From Liolophura sinensis (lineage: Eukaryota; Mollusca; Polyplacophora; Chitonida; Chitonidae): 64,000 bases of DNA. Position numbers and translations under genes: made by a program. The DNA is taken from assembly GCF_032854445.1 (NCBI RefSeq), contig NW_027018072.1, forward strand, positions 1 through 64,000, read 5' to 3'. Shown here in pieces: positions 53,280-64,000 of this stretch (positions are counted from its first letter, which is position 1; the number at the start of each line of letters is the position of its first letter). The notes below the pieces were generated by a model. The model had not been told where the DNA came from, made no database searches, and saw only the letters and a list, made by a program, of their open reading frames with translations.

Positions 53280-53908
53280 TATAAATGTGGGTCAGTGTTT
53301 AGTTGTACTTTTCACAGCAGACTGTATCAAGTACCTTGTGTTTTTTATGTACAAATGGTGTGGTTTTTCTACACGTAGATAAAGACATTAAGATTGTCTT
53401 GGACTTAGAAGTAAGGCAATTGCTGGGTGAGTTAAATGGGCTTAGCCCAAAGATTTGACGTCTTCTGGGCTACCGAAGGGCACATAACTTATAGTCAAAA
53501 GTTGAATATAGTAATGACCAGTCGCGATTGTACAGAGTACAGTTTAGCCGATTTCAATTAACAAAAAGCCGAGGCAAAAATGCAAAAGTGGAAAAACTGT
53601 TCCAGTGCTACTAGTAAGAGACTAATCCGACGTATTTTGTGACGAGAAATCGAATGGTGCAAACCGCGTTGCTCTCCGACCAATACTTTTGGCTGTAGCG
53701 ACAGATCAATGATCATTGATGTCATAATCACGTGCCCAGCAACGGCTCTTACTCCATGGAAACCAGGGATATTTGCAATTTTTTAACAGCTGCCGATGCC
53801 TGGCCCAATTCCACATCTTTTGGCACCTTATAAATGTGGGTCAGTGTTTAGTTGTACTTTTCACAGCAGACTGTATCAAGTACCTTGTGTTTTTTATGTA
53901 CAAATGGT
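52803..53908. repeat. Single-monomer tandem duplication (2 x 549 bp)
   Basis: 52803-53359 and 53352-53908 match across a whole unit, including GACATTAAGATTG, AAAAAGCCGAGGC and the palindrome at the monomer junction. The match begins after TTTTTCACGTAC against TTTTTTATGTAC and ends at GGTGTGG against GGTCTGG. This is the simplest amplification step visible in the window. Confidence 0.8.
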
Positions 53909-56900
53909 CTGGTTTTTCTACACGTAGATAAAGACATTGAGATTGTCTTGGACTTAGAAGTAAGACAATTGCTGGGTGAGTTGAATGGGCTTAGCCGATA
54001 GATTTTACGTCTTCTGGGCTACCGAAGGGCACATAACTTATAGTCAAAAGTTGAATATAGTAATGACCAGTCGCGATTGTACAGAGTACAGTGTAGCCGA
54101 TTTCAATTAACAAAAAGACCAGGTAAAAATGCAAAAGTGGACAAACTGTTCCAGTGCTGCTGGTAAGAGGCTAATCCGACGTATTTTGTGACGAGAAATC
54201 GAATGGTGCAAACCGCGTTGCTCTCCGACCAATTTGGCTGTAGCGACAGATCAATGATCATTGATGTCATAATCACGTGCCCAGCAACGGCTCTTACTCC
54301 ATGGAAACCAGGGAAATTTGCAATTTTTCAACAGCTGCCGATGCCTGGCTCAATTCCGCATCTTTTGGCACCTTACTGAAGTGGGTCAGTGTTCAGTTGT
54401 ACTTTTTACAGCAGACTGTATCAAGTACCTTGTGGTTTTCACGTACAAATGGTGTGGTTTTTCTACACGTAGATAAAGACATTGAGATTGTCTTGCACTT
54501 AGAAGTAAGGCAATTGCTGGGTGAGTTAAATGGGCTTGGCCCAAAGATTTGACGTCTTCTGGGCTACCGAAGGGCACATAATTTATAGTCAAAAGTTGAA
54601 TATAGTAATGACCAGTCGCGATTGTACAGAGTGCAGTGTAGCCGGTTTGAATTAACAAAAAGACCAGGCAAAAATGCAAAAGTGGAAAAACTGTTCCAGT
54701 GCTGCTGGTAAGAGGCTAATCCGACGTATTTTGTGACGACAAATCGTATGGTGCAAACCGCGTTGCTCTCCGACCAATACTTTTGGCTGTAGTGACAATT
54801 GAATGATCATTTATGTCATAATCACGTGTCCAGCAACGGCTCTTACTCCATGGAAACCAGGGAAATTTGCAATTTTTCAACAGCTGCCGATGCCTGGCTC
54901 AATTCCGCATCTTTTGGCACCTTATTCATGTGGGTCTGTGGTCAGTTGTACTTTTTACAGCAGACTGTATCAAGTACCTTGTGGTTTTCACGTACAAATG
55001 GTGTGGTTTTTCTACACGTAGATAAAGACATTGAGATTGTCTTGCACTTAGAAGTAAGGCAATTGCTGGGTGAGTTAAATGGGCTTAGCCCAAAGATTTG
55101 ACGTCTTCTGGGCTACCGAAGGGCACATAACTTATAGTCAAAAGTTGAATATAGTAATGACCAGTCGCGATTGTACAGAGTGCAGTGTAGCCGATTTCAA
55201 TTAACAAAAAGACCAGGCAAAAATGCAAAAGTGGAAAATCTGTTCCAGTGCTGCTGGTAAGAGGCTAATCCGACGTATTTTGTGACGACAAATCGAATGG
55301 TGCAAACCGCGTTGCTCTCCGACCAATACTTTTGGCTGTAGTGACAATTGAATGAACATTTATGTCATAATCATGTGCGTAGCAACGGCTGTTACTCCAT
55401 GGAAACCAGGGAAATTTGCAATTTTTCAACAGCTGCCGATGCCTGGCTCAATTCCGCATCTTTTGGCACCTTACTGAAGTGGGTTAGTGTTCAGTTGTAC
55501 TTTTTACAGCAGACTGTATCAAGTACCTTGTGTTTTTCACGTACAAATGGTGTGGTTTTTCTACACGTAGATAAAGACATTGAGATTGTCTTGCACTTAG
55601 AAGTAAGGCAATTGCTGGGTGAGTTAAATGGGCTTAGCCCAAAGATTTGACGTCTTCTGGGCTACCGAAGGGCACATAACTTATAGTCAAAAGTTGAATA
55701 TAGTAATGACCAGTCGCGATTGTACAGAGTACAGTGTAGCCGATTTCAATTAACAAAAAGACCAGGCAAAAATGCAAAAGTGGAAAAACTGTTCCAGTGC
55801 TACTAGTAAGAGCCTAATCCGATGTATTTTGTGACGAGAAATCGAATGGTGCAATCCGCGTTGCTCTCCGACCAATACTTTTGGCTGTAGCGACAATTGA
55901 ATGATCATTTATGTCATAATCACGTGCGTAGCAACGGCTCTTACTCCATGGAAACCAAAGAAATTTGCAATTTTTAAACAGCTGCCGATGCCTGGCTCAA
56001 TTCCGCATCTTTTGGCACCTTACTGAAGTGGGTTAGTGTTCAGTTGTACTTTTTACAGCAGACTGTATCAAGTACCTTGTTTTTTTCACGTACAAATGGT
56101 GTGGTTTTTCTACACGTAGATAAAAACATTGAGATTGTCTTGCACTTAGAAGTAAGGCAATTGCTGGGTGAGTTAAATGGGCTTAGCCCAAAGATTTGAC
56201 GTCTTCTGGGCTACCGAAGGGCACATAACTTATAGTCAAAAGTTGAATATAGTAATGACCAGTCGCGATTGTACAGAGTACAGTGTAGCCGATTTCAATT
56301 AACAAAAAGACGAAGCAAAAATGCAAAAGTGGAAAAACTGTTCCAGTGCTACTAGTAAGAGGCTAATCCGACGTATTTTGTGACGAGAAATCGAATGGTG
56401 CAATCCGCGTTGCTCTCCGACCAATACTTTTGGCTGTAGCGACAATTGAATGATCATTGATGTCATAATCACGTGCCCAGCAACGGCTCTTACTCCATGG
56501 AAACCAGGGAAATTTGCAATTTTTCAACAGCTGCCGATGCCTGGCCCAATTCCACATCTTTTGGCACCTTATAAATGTGGGTCAGTGTTTAGTTGTACAT
56601 TTTACAGCAGACTGTATCAAGTACCTTGTGTTTTTTATGTACAAATGGTGTGGTTTTTCTACACGTAGATAAAGACATTGAGATTGTCTTGCACTTAGAA
56701 GTAAGGCAATTGCTGGGTGAGTTAAATGGGCTTGGCCCAAAGATTTGACGTCTTCTGGGCTACCGAAGGGCACATAACTTATAGTCAAAAGTTGAATATA
56801 GTAAATGACCAGTCGCGATTGTACAGAGTACAGTGTAGCCGATTTCAATTAACAAAAAGACCAGGTAAAAATGCAAAAGTGGAAAAACTGTTCTTGTGCT

Positions 56901-58060
56901 GCTGGTAAGAGACTAATCCGACGTATTTTGTGACGAGAAATCGAATGGTGCAAACCGCGTTGCTCTCCGACCAATACTTTTGGCTGTAGCGACAATTGAT
57001 TGATTATTGATGTCATAATCACGTGTCCAGCAACGGCTCTTACTCCATGGAAACCAGGGATATTTGCAATTTTTTAACAGCTGCCGATGCCTGGCCCAAT
57101 TCTGCATCTTTTGGCACCTTAAAAATGTGGGTCAGTGTTTAGTTGTACTTTTCACAGCAGACTGTATCAAGTACCTTGTGTTTTTTATGTACAAATGGTG
57201 TGGTTTTTCTACACGTAGATAAAGACATTGAGATTGTCTTGGACTTAGAAGTAAGACAATTGCTGGGTGAGTTAAATGGGCTTAGCCCAAAGATTTCAGG
57301 TCTTCTGGGCTACCGAAGGGCACATAACTTATAGTCAAAAGTTGAATATAGTAATGACCAGTCGCGATTGTACAGAGTACAGTGTAGCCGATTTCAATTA
57401 ACAAAAAGACCAGGCAAAAATGCAAAAGTGGAAAAACTGTTCCAGTGCTACTAGTAAGAGCCTAATCCGATGTATTTTGTGACGAGAAATCGAATGGTGC
57501 AATCCGCGTTGCTCTCCGACCAATACTTTTGGCTGTAGCGACAATTGAATGATCATTTATGTCATAATCACGTGCGTAGCAACGGCTCTTACTCCATGGA
57601 AACCAGGGAAATTTGCATTTTTCAACAGCTGCCGATGCCTGGCTCAATTCCGCATCTTTTGGCACCTTACTGAAGTGGGTTAGTGTTCAGTTGTACTTTT
57701 TACAGCAGACTGTATCAAGTACCTTGTTTTTTTCACGTACAAATGGTGTGGTTTTTCTACACGTAGATAAAGACATTGAGATTGTCTTGCACTTAGAAGT
57801 AAGGCAATTGCTGGGTGAGTTAAATGGGCTTAGCCCAAAGATTTGACGTCTTCTGAGCTACCGAAGGGCACATAACTTATAGTCAAAAGTTGAATATAGT
57901 AATGACCAGTCGCGATTGTACAGAGTACAGTGTAGCCGATTTCAATTAACAAAAAGACGAAGCAAAAATGCAAAAGTGGAAAAACTGTTCCAGTGCTACT
58001 AGTAAGAGGCTAATCCGACGTATTTTGTGACGAGAAATCGAATGGTGCAAACCGCGTTGC
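53909..58060. repeat. Mixed monomers including a copy of the 32-kb cassette
   Basis: Units at 54266 to 57561. A 4-bp loss (CCAATTTGGCTG for CCAATACTTTTGGCTG, about 54231) shortens one spacing to 545. Segment 55680-56545 matches 31653-32518, including ACCAAAGAAATTTG, TTTTTAAACAGC and TTGTTTTTTTCACG. The unit at 57561 matches those at 36278 and 46647 (TTGTTTTTTTCACG and CTTCTGAGCTACC). No other content is seen. Confidence 0.7.
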
Positions 58061-61000
58061 TCTCGCCGACCAATACTTTTGGCTGTAGTGACAATTGAAT
58101 GATCATTGATGTCATAATCACGTGCCCAGCAACGGCTCTTACTCCATGGAAACCAGGGATATTTGCAATTTTTTAACAGCTGCCGATGCCTGGCCCAATT
58201 CCACATCTTTTGGCACCTTATAAATGTGGGTCAGTGTTTAGTTGTACTTTTTACAGCAGACTGTATCAAGTACCTTGTGTTTTTTATGTACAAATGGTCT
58301 GGTTTTTCTACACGTAGATAAAGACATTGAGATTGTCTTGGACTTAGAAGTAAGACAATTGCTGGGTGAGTTAAATGGGTTATGGCCCAAAGATTTCAGG
58401 TCTTCTGGGCTACCGAAGGGCACATAACTTATAGTCAAAAGTTGAATATAGTAATGACCAGTCGCGATTGTACAGAGTACAGTGTAGCCGATTTCAATTA
58501 ACAAAAAAGACCAGGCAAAAATGCAAAAGTGGAAAAAACTGTTCCAGTGCTACTAGTAAGAGCCCTAATCCGACGTATTTTGTGACGAGAAATCGAATGG
58601 TGCAATCCGCGTTGCTCTCAGACCAATACTTTTGCCTGTAGCGACAATTGAATGATCATTTATGTCATAATCACGTGCCCAAGCAACGTCTCTTACTCCA
58701 TGGAAACCAGGGAAATTTGCAATTATTCAACAGCTGCCGATGCCTGGCTCAATTCCGCATCTTTTGGCACCTTACTGAAGTGGGTTAGTGTTCAGTTGTA
58801 CTTTTTACAGCAGACTGTATCAAGTACCTTGTGTTTTTCACGTACAAATGGTGTGGTTTTTTCTACACGTAGATAAAGACATTGAGATTGTCTTGCACTT
58901 AGAAGTAAGGCAATTGCTGGGTGAGTTAAATGGGCTTAGCCCAAAGATTTGACGTCTTCTGGGCTACCGAAGGGCACAGAACTTATAGTCCAAAAGTTGA
59001 ATATAGTAATGACCAGTCGCGATTGTACAGAGTACAGTGTAGCCGATTTCAATTAACAAAAAGGCCAGGTAAAAAATGCAAAAGTGGAAAAAATGTTCCA
59101 GTGCTGCTGTAAGAGGCTAATCCGACGTATTTTGTGACGAGAAATCGAATGGTGCAAACCGCGTTGCTCTCCGACAATACTTTTGGCTGTAGTGACAATT
59201 GAATGATAATTTTATGTCATAATCACGTGCCCCAGCAACGGCTCTTACTCCATGGAAACCAGGGAAATTTGCAATTTTTCAACAGCTGCCCGATGCCTGG
59301 CTCAATTCCGCATCTTTTGGCACCTTACTGAAGTGGGTCAGTGTTCAGTTGTACTTTTTACAGCAGACTGTATCAAGTACCTTGTGGTTTTCACGTACAA
59401 ATGGGTGTGGTTTTTCTACACGTAGATAAAGACATTGAGATTGTCTTGCACTTAGAAGTAAGGCAATTGCTGGGTGAGTTGAATGGGCTTAGCCGATAGA
59501 TTTGACGTCTCTGGGCTACCGAAGGGCACATAACTTATAGTCAAAAGTTGAATATAGTAATGACCAGTCGACGATTGTACAGAGTACAGTGTAGCCGATT
59601 TCAATTAACAAAAAGACCAGGTAAAAATGCAAAAGTGGAAAAACTGTTCTTGTGCTGCTGGTAAGAGACTAATCCGACGTATTTGTGACGAGAAATCGAA
59701 TGGTGCAAACCGCGTTGCTCTCCGACCAATACTTTTGGCTGTAGCGACAATTGATTGATTATTGATGTCATAATCACGTGCCCAGCAACTGCTCTTACTC
59801 CATGGAAACCAGGGATATTTGCAATTTTTTAACAGCTGCCGATGCCTGGCCCAATTCTGCATCTTTTGGCACTTAAAAATGTGGGTCAGTGTTTAGTTGT
59901 ACTTTTCACAGCAGACTGTATCAAGTACCTTGTGTTTTTTTATGTACAAATGGTGTTGGTTTTTCTACACGTAGATAAAGACATTGAGATTGTCTTGCAC
60001 TTAGAAGTAAGACAATTGCTGGGTGAGTTAAATGGGCTTAGCCCAAAGAATTCAGGTCTTCTGGCTACCGAAGGGCACATAACTTATAGTCAAAAGTTGA
60101 ATATAGTAATGACCAGTCGCGATTGTACAGAGTACAGTGTAGTCGATTTCAATTAACAAAAAGACCAGGCAAAAATGCAAAAGTGGAAAAACTGTTCCAG
60201 TGCTACTAGTAAGAGCCTAATCCGATGTATTTTGTGACGAGAAATCGAATGGTGCAATCCGCGTTGCTCTCCGACCAATACTTTTGGCTGTAGTGACAAT
60301 TGAATGATAATTTATGTCATAATCACGTGCCCAGCAACGGCTCTTACTCCATGGAAAACCAGGGAAATTTGCAATTATTCAACAGCTGCCGATGCCTGGC
60401 TCAATTCGCATCTTTTGGCACCTTACTGAAGTGGGTTAGTGTTCAGTTGTACTTTTTACAGCAGACTGTATCAAGTACCTTGTGGTTTTTCACGTACAAA
60501 TGGTGTGGTTTTTTCTACACGTAGATAAAGACATTGAGATTGTCTTGCACTTAGAAGTAAGGCAATTGCTGGGTGAGTTAAATGGGCTTAGCCCAAAGAT
60601 TTGACGTCTTCTGGGCTACCGAAGGGCACAGAACTTATAGTCAAAAGTTGAATATAGTAATGACCAGTCGCGATTGTACAGAGTACAGTGTAGCCGATTT
60701 CAATTAACAAAAAGACCAGGTAAAAATGCAAAAGTGGAAAAACTGTTCTTGTGCTGCTGGTAAGAGACTAATCCGACGTATTTTGTGACTAGAAATCGAA
60801 TGGTGCAAACCGCGTTGCTCTCCGACCAATACTTTTGGCTGTAGTGACAATTGAATGATAATTTATGTCATAATCACGTGCCCAGCAACGGCTCTTACTC
60901 CATGGAAACCAGGAAATTTGCAATTTTTCAACAGCTGCCGATGCTGGCTCAATCCGCATCTTTTGGCACTTACTGAAGTGGGTCAGTGTTCAGTTGTACT

Positions 61001-64000
61001 TTTTACAGCAGACTGTATCAAGTACCTTGTGGTTTTCACGTACAAATGGTGTGGTTTTTCTACACGTAGATAAAGACATTGAGATTGTCTTGCACTTAGA
61101 AGTAAGGCAATTGCTGGGTGAGTTAAATGGGCTGGCCCAAAGATTTGACGTCTTCTGGGCTACCGAAGGGCACATAACTTATAGTCCAAAAGTTGAATAT
61201 AGTAATGACCAGTCGCGATTGTACAGAGTGCAGTGTAGCCGGTTTGAATTAACAAAAAGACCAGGCAAAAATGCAAAAGTGGAAAAACTGTTCCAGTGCT
61301 GCTGGTAAGAGGCTAATCCGACGTATTTTGTGACGACAAATCGTATGGTGCAAACCGCGTTGCTCTCCCGACCAATACTTTTGCCTGTAGTGACAATTGA
61401 ATGATCATTTATGTCATAATCACGTGCCAGCAACGGCTCTTACTCCATGGAAACCAGGGGAAATTTGCAATTTTTCAACAGCTGCCGATGCCTGGCTCAA
61501 TTCCGCATCTTTTGGCACCTTATTCATGTGGGTCTGTGGTCAGTTGTACTTTTTACAGCAGACTGTATCAAGTACCTTGTGTTTTTCACGTACAAATGGT
61601 GTGGTTTTTCGACACGTAGATAAAGACATTGAGATTGTCTTGGACTTAGAAGTAAGGCAATTGCTGGGTGAGTTGAATGGGCTTAGCCGATAGATTTGAG
61701 GTCTTCTGGGCTACCGAAGGGCACATAACTTATAGTCAAAAGTTGAATATAGTAATGACCAGTCGCGATTGTACAGAGTACAGTGTAGCCGATTTCAATT
61801 AACAAAAAGACCAGGTAAAAATGCAAAAGTGGAAAAACTGTTCTTGTGCTGCTGGTAAGAGACTAATCCGACGTATTTTGTGACGAGAAATCGAATGGTG
61901 CAAACCGCGTTGCTCTCCGACCAGTACTTTTGGCTGTAGCGACAATTGATTGATTATTGATGTCATAATCACGTGCCCAGCAACTGCTCTTACTCCATGG
62001 AAACCAGGGATATTTGCAATTTTTTAACAGCTGCCGATGCCTGGCCCAATTCTGCATCTTTTGGCACCTTAAAAATGTGGGTCAGTGTTTAGTTGTACTT
62101 TTCACAGCAGACTGTATCAAGTACCTTGTGTTTTTTATGTACAAATGGTGTGGTTTTTCTACACGTAGATAAAGACATTGAGATTGTCTTGGACTTAGAA
62201 GTAAGACAATTGCTGGGTGAGTTAAATGGGCTTAGCCCAAAGAATTGAGGTCTTCTGGGCTACCGAAGGGCACATAACTTATAGTCAAAAGTTGAATATA
62301 GTAATGACCAGTCGCGATTGTACAGAGTACAGTGTAGTCGATTTCAATTAACAAAAAGACCAGGCAAAAATGCAAAAGTGGAAAAACTGTTCCAGTGCTA
62401 CTAGTAAGAGCCTAATCCGATGTATTTTGTGACGAGAAATCGAATGGTGCAATCCGCGTTGCTCTCCGACCAATACTTTTGGCTGTAGCGACAATTGAAT
62501 GATCATTTATGTCATAATCACGTGCGTAGCAACGGCTCTTACTCCATGGAAACCAGGGAAATTTGCAATTTTTCAACAGCTGCCGATGCCTGGCTCAATT
62601 CCGCATCTTTTGGCACCTTTACTGAAGTGGGTTAGTGTTCAGTTGTACTTTTTACAGCAGACTGTATCAAGTACCTTGTTTTTTTCACGTACAAATGGTG
62701 TGGTTTTTCTACACGTAGATAAAGACATTGAGATTGTCTTGCACTTAGAAGTAAGGCAATTGCTGGGTGAGTTAAATGGGATTAGCCCAAAGATTTGACG
62801 TCTTCTGGGCTACGAAGGGCACATAACTATAGTCAAAAGTTGAATATAGTAATGACCAGTCGCGATTGTACAGAGTACAGTGTAGCCGATTTCAATTAAC
62901 AAAAAGACGAAGCAAAAATGCAAAAGTGGAAAAACTGTTCCAGTGCTACTAGTAAGAGGCTAATCCGACGTCTATTTTGTGACGAGAAATCGAATGGTGC
63001 AAACCGCGTTGCTCTCCGACCAATACTTTTGGTCTGTAGTGACAATTGAATGATCATTGATGTCATAATCACGTGCTCAGCAACGGCTCTTACTCCCATG
63101 GAAACCAGGGATATTTGCAATTTTTTAACAGCTGCCGATGCCTGGCCCAATTCCACATCATTTTGGCACCTTATAAATGTGGGTCAGTGTTTAGTTTGTA
63201 CTTTTTACAGCAGACTGTATCAAGTACCTTGTGTTTTTATGTACAAATGGTCTGGTTTTTCTACACGTAGATAAAGACATTGAGATTGTCTTGGACTTAG
63301 AAGTAAGACAATTGCTGGGTGAGTTAAATGGGCTTAGCTCAAAGATTTCAGGTCTTCTGGGCTACCGAAGGGCACATAACTTATAGTCAAAAGTTGAATA
63401 TAGTAATGACCAGTCGCGATTGTACAGAGTACAGTGTAACCGATTTCAATTAACAAAAAGACGAGGTAAAAAATGCAAAAGTGGAAAAACTGTTCCAGTG
63501 CTGCTGGTAAGAGGCTAATCCGACGTATTTTGTGACGAGAAATCGAATGGTGCAAACCGCGTTGCTCTCCGACCAAATACTTTTTGGCTGTAGTGACAAT
63601 TGAATGATCATTTATGTCATAATCACGTGCCCAGCAACGGCTCTTACTCCATGGAAACCAGGGAAATTTGCAATTTTTCAACAGCTGCCGATGCCTGGCT
63701 CAATTCCGCATCTTTTGGCACCTTACTGAAGTGGGTCAGTGTTTCAGTTGTACTTTTTACAGCAGACTGTATCAAGTACCTTGTGTTTTTCACGTACAAA
63801 TGGTGTGGTGTTTTTCTACACGTATTATAAAGACATTGAGATTGTCTTGCACTTAGAAGTAAGGCAATTGCTGGGTGAGTTAAATGGGCTTGGCCCAACG
63901 ATTTCAGGTCTTTCTGGGCTACCGAAGGCACATAACTTATAGTCAAAAGTTGAATATAGTAATGACCAGTCGCGATTGTACAGAGTACAGTTTAGCCGAT
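58061..64000. other. Right end with elevated indel noise
   Basis: Spacings scatter (553, 552, 551, 549, 551, 546, 549, 549, 551, 554). One-base indels appear throughout: CTCGCCGACC (58064), AACAAAAAAGACC (58504), GCCCAAGCAACG (58678), CTGTAAGAGG (59107), GTCGACGATTG (59567), CTACGAAGGG (62813) and CGTATTATAAAG (63822). The underlying monomers are ordinary. The pattern is that of raw long-read error. Confidence 0.7.
63616..64000. repeat. Truncated last monomer
   Basis: The final unit is cut after 385 bp, within TTTAGCCGAT. The array therefore continues past the window, and no right boundary is seen. Confidence 0.9.

Larger units (their letters stand above)
1..64000. repeat. 549-bp satellite DNA array, 117 monomers, no unique sequence
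   Basis: The hexamer-containing anchor GTCATAATC recurs 117 times, always in the same orientation (first at 8, 567, 1119; last at 62511, 63062, 63616). Spacing is exactly 549 bp over long runs, for example every unit from 32435 to 38474. Monomers differ by roughly 3-7 % between classes by eye and are near-identical within duplicated blocks. No intervening sequence separates copies and no flank is reached. Tandem head-to-tail organisation with nested higher-order repeats is typical of eukaryotic satellites maintained by unequal crossing over and gene conversion. I do not recognise this family. Genomic location (centromere, pericentromere, subtelomere) cannot be decided from sequence alone. Confidence 0.97.

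Noticed and set aside
54188-54379. Unusual ORF start created near 54231
   Set aside because: It results only from the 4-bp loss in CCAATTTGGCTG joining two frames; the sequence is ordinary monomer on both sides.
1-64000. Protein-coding genes among the many ORFs of 60-115 codons
   Set aside because: All lie within the repeat, none crosses a full monomer, and stops and frameshifts vary by class. None shows a recognisable domain. The longest (63334-63681, minus strand) depends on indels in the noisy right end.
1-64000. CRISPR array or other repeat-spacer system
   Set aside because: Repeats of 549 bp abut directly, with no unique spacers and no neighbouring nuclease genes.
1-64000. Ribosomal DNA or 5S/snRNA tandem cluster
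   Set aside because: No stretch resembles conserved rRNA or snRNA sequence that I can recognise, and the unit evolves freely along its whole length.
1-64000. Telomeric repeats, LTRs or terminal inverted repeats of a mobile element
   Set aside because: No TTAGGG-, TTAGG- or TTTAGGG-type runs, no unique element inserted in any monomer and no target-site duplications. Spacing anomalies are all explained by small indels and the 63-bp deletion.
1-64000. Prokaryotic or viral origin
   Set aside because: There is no gene, origin, integrase or packaging signal. A 64-kb pure satellite with nested HORs is not a known arrangement for bacteria or viruses.

Overview
The whole 64 kb window is one uninterrupted tandem array of a satellite DNA monomer. 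I count 117 head-to-tail copies, the last cut off by the window end. The modal monomer is exactly 549 bp; the left 13 kb is mostly 549-551 bp. No unique sequence, credible gene, RNA gene, transposon or array boundary is visible. A single-family array this long, built from nested higher-order repeats, points to a eukaryotic chromosome: centromeric, pericentromeric, subtelomeric or other heterochromatin. I do not recognise the monomer and cannot name the organism. GC is about 40 %, and CpG is only mildly depleted by hand count (18-19 CpG per unit), which argues mildly against a heavily methylated genome.

Layout. (1) 1-13,767: a trimeric higher-order repeat (HOR) of about 1,650 bp. Monomer classes follow the order C-A-B or C-A'-E, with two irregularities. 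(2) 13,768-28,956: heterogeneous monomers, all close to 549 bp, with no simple short HOR. A new subfamily carrying a 16-bp perfect palindrome first appears at 13,752. A three-monomer cassette at 18,600-20,295 recurs further right. (3) 28,957-49,758: a 10,369-bp, 19-monomer HOR present about 2.006 times. Its copies match at every position I compared and share the same 63-bp deletion. An older 8-monomer (4,393 bp) duplication is nested at its left edge and extends slightly outside it. (4) 49,427-53,908: smaller local duplications of four monomers (2,196 bp) and one monomer (549 bp). (5) 53,909-64,000: mixed monomers related to those at 24 kb, 32 kb and 36 kb.

The first about 2.6 kb and last about 6 kb show many scattered single-base indels, while the interior holds 549 bp exactly over long runs. 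This looks like low-coverage consensus at the ends of a long-read contig rather than biology.

Shared sequence elements in nearly every unit are a CACGTG hexamer (intact in about 109 of 117), a 30-nt hairpin-forming inverted repeat, a second 17-nt hairpin 23 nt downstream of it, and an A-tract cluster. The 549-bp length is 3 x 183, compatible with three nucleosomes per unit. Recurrent ORFs of about 100 codons on both strands are by-products of the repeat. They are cut by in-frame stops in a large class of monomers, and none crosses a full unit. The window's main interest is the satellite's hierarchical duplication history and its conserved dyad-symmetric elements.
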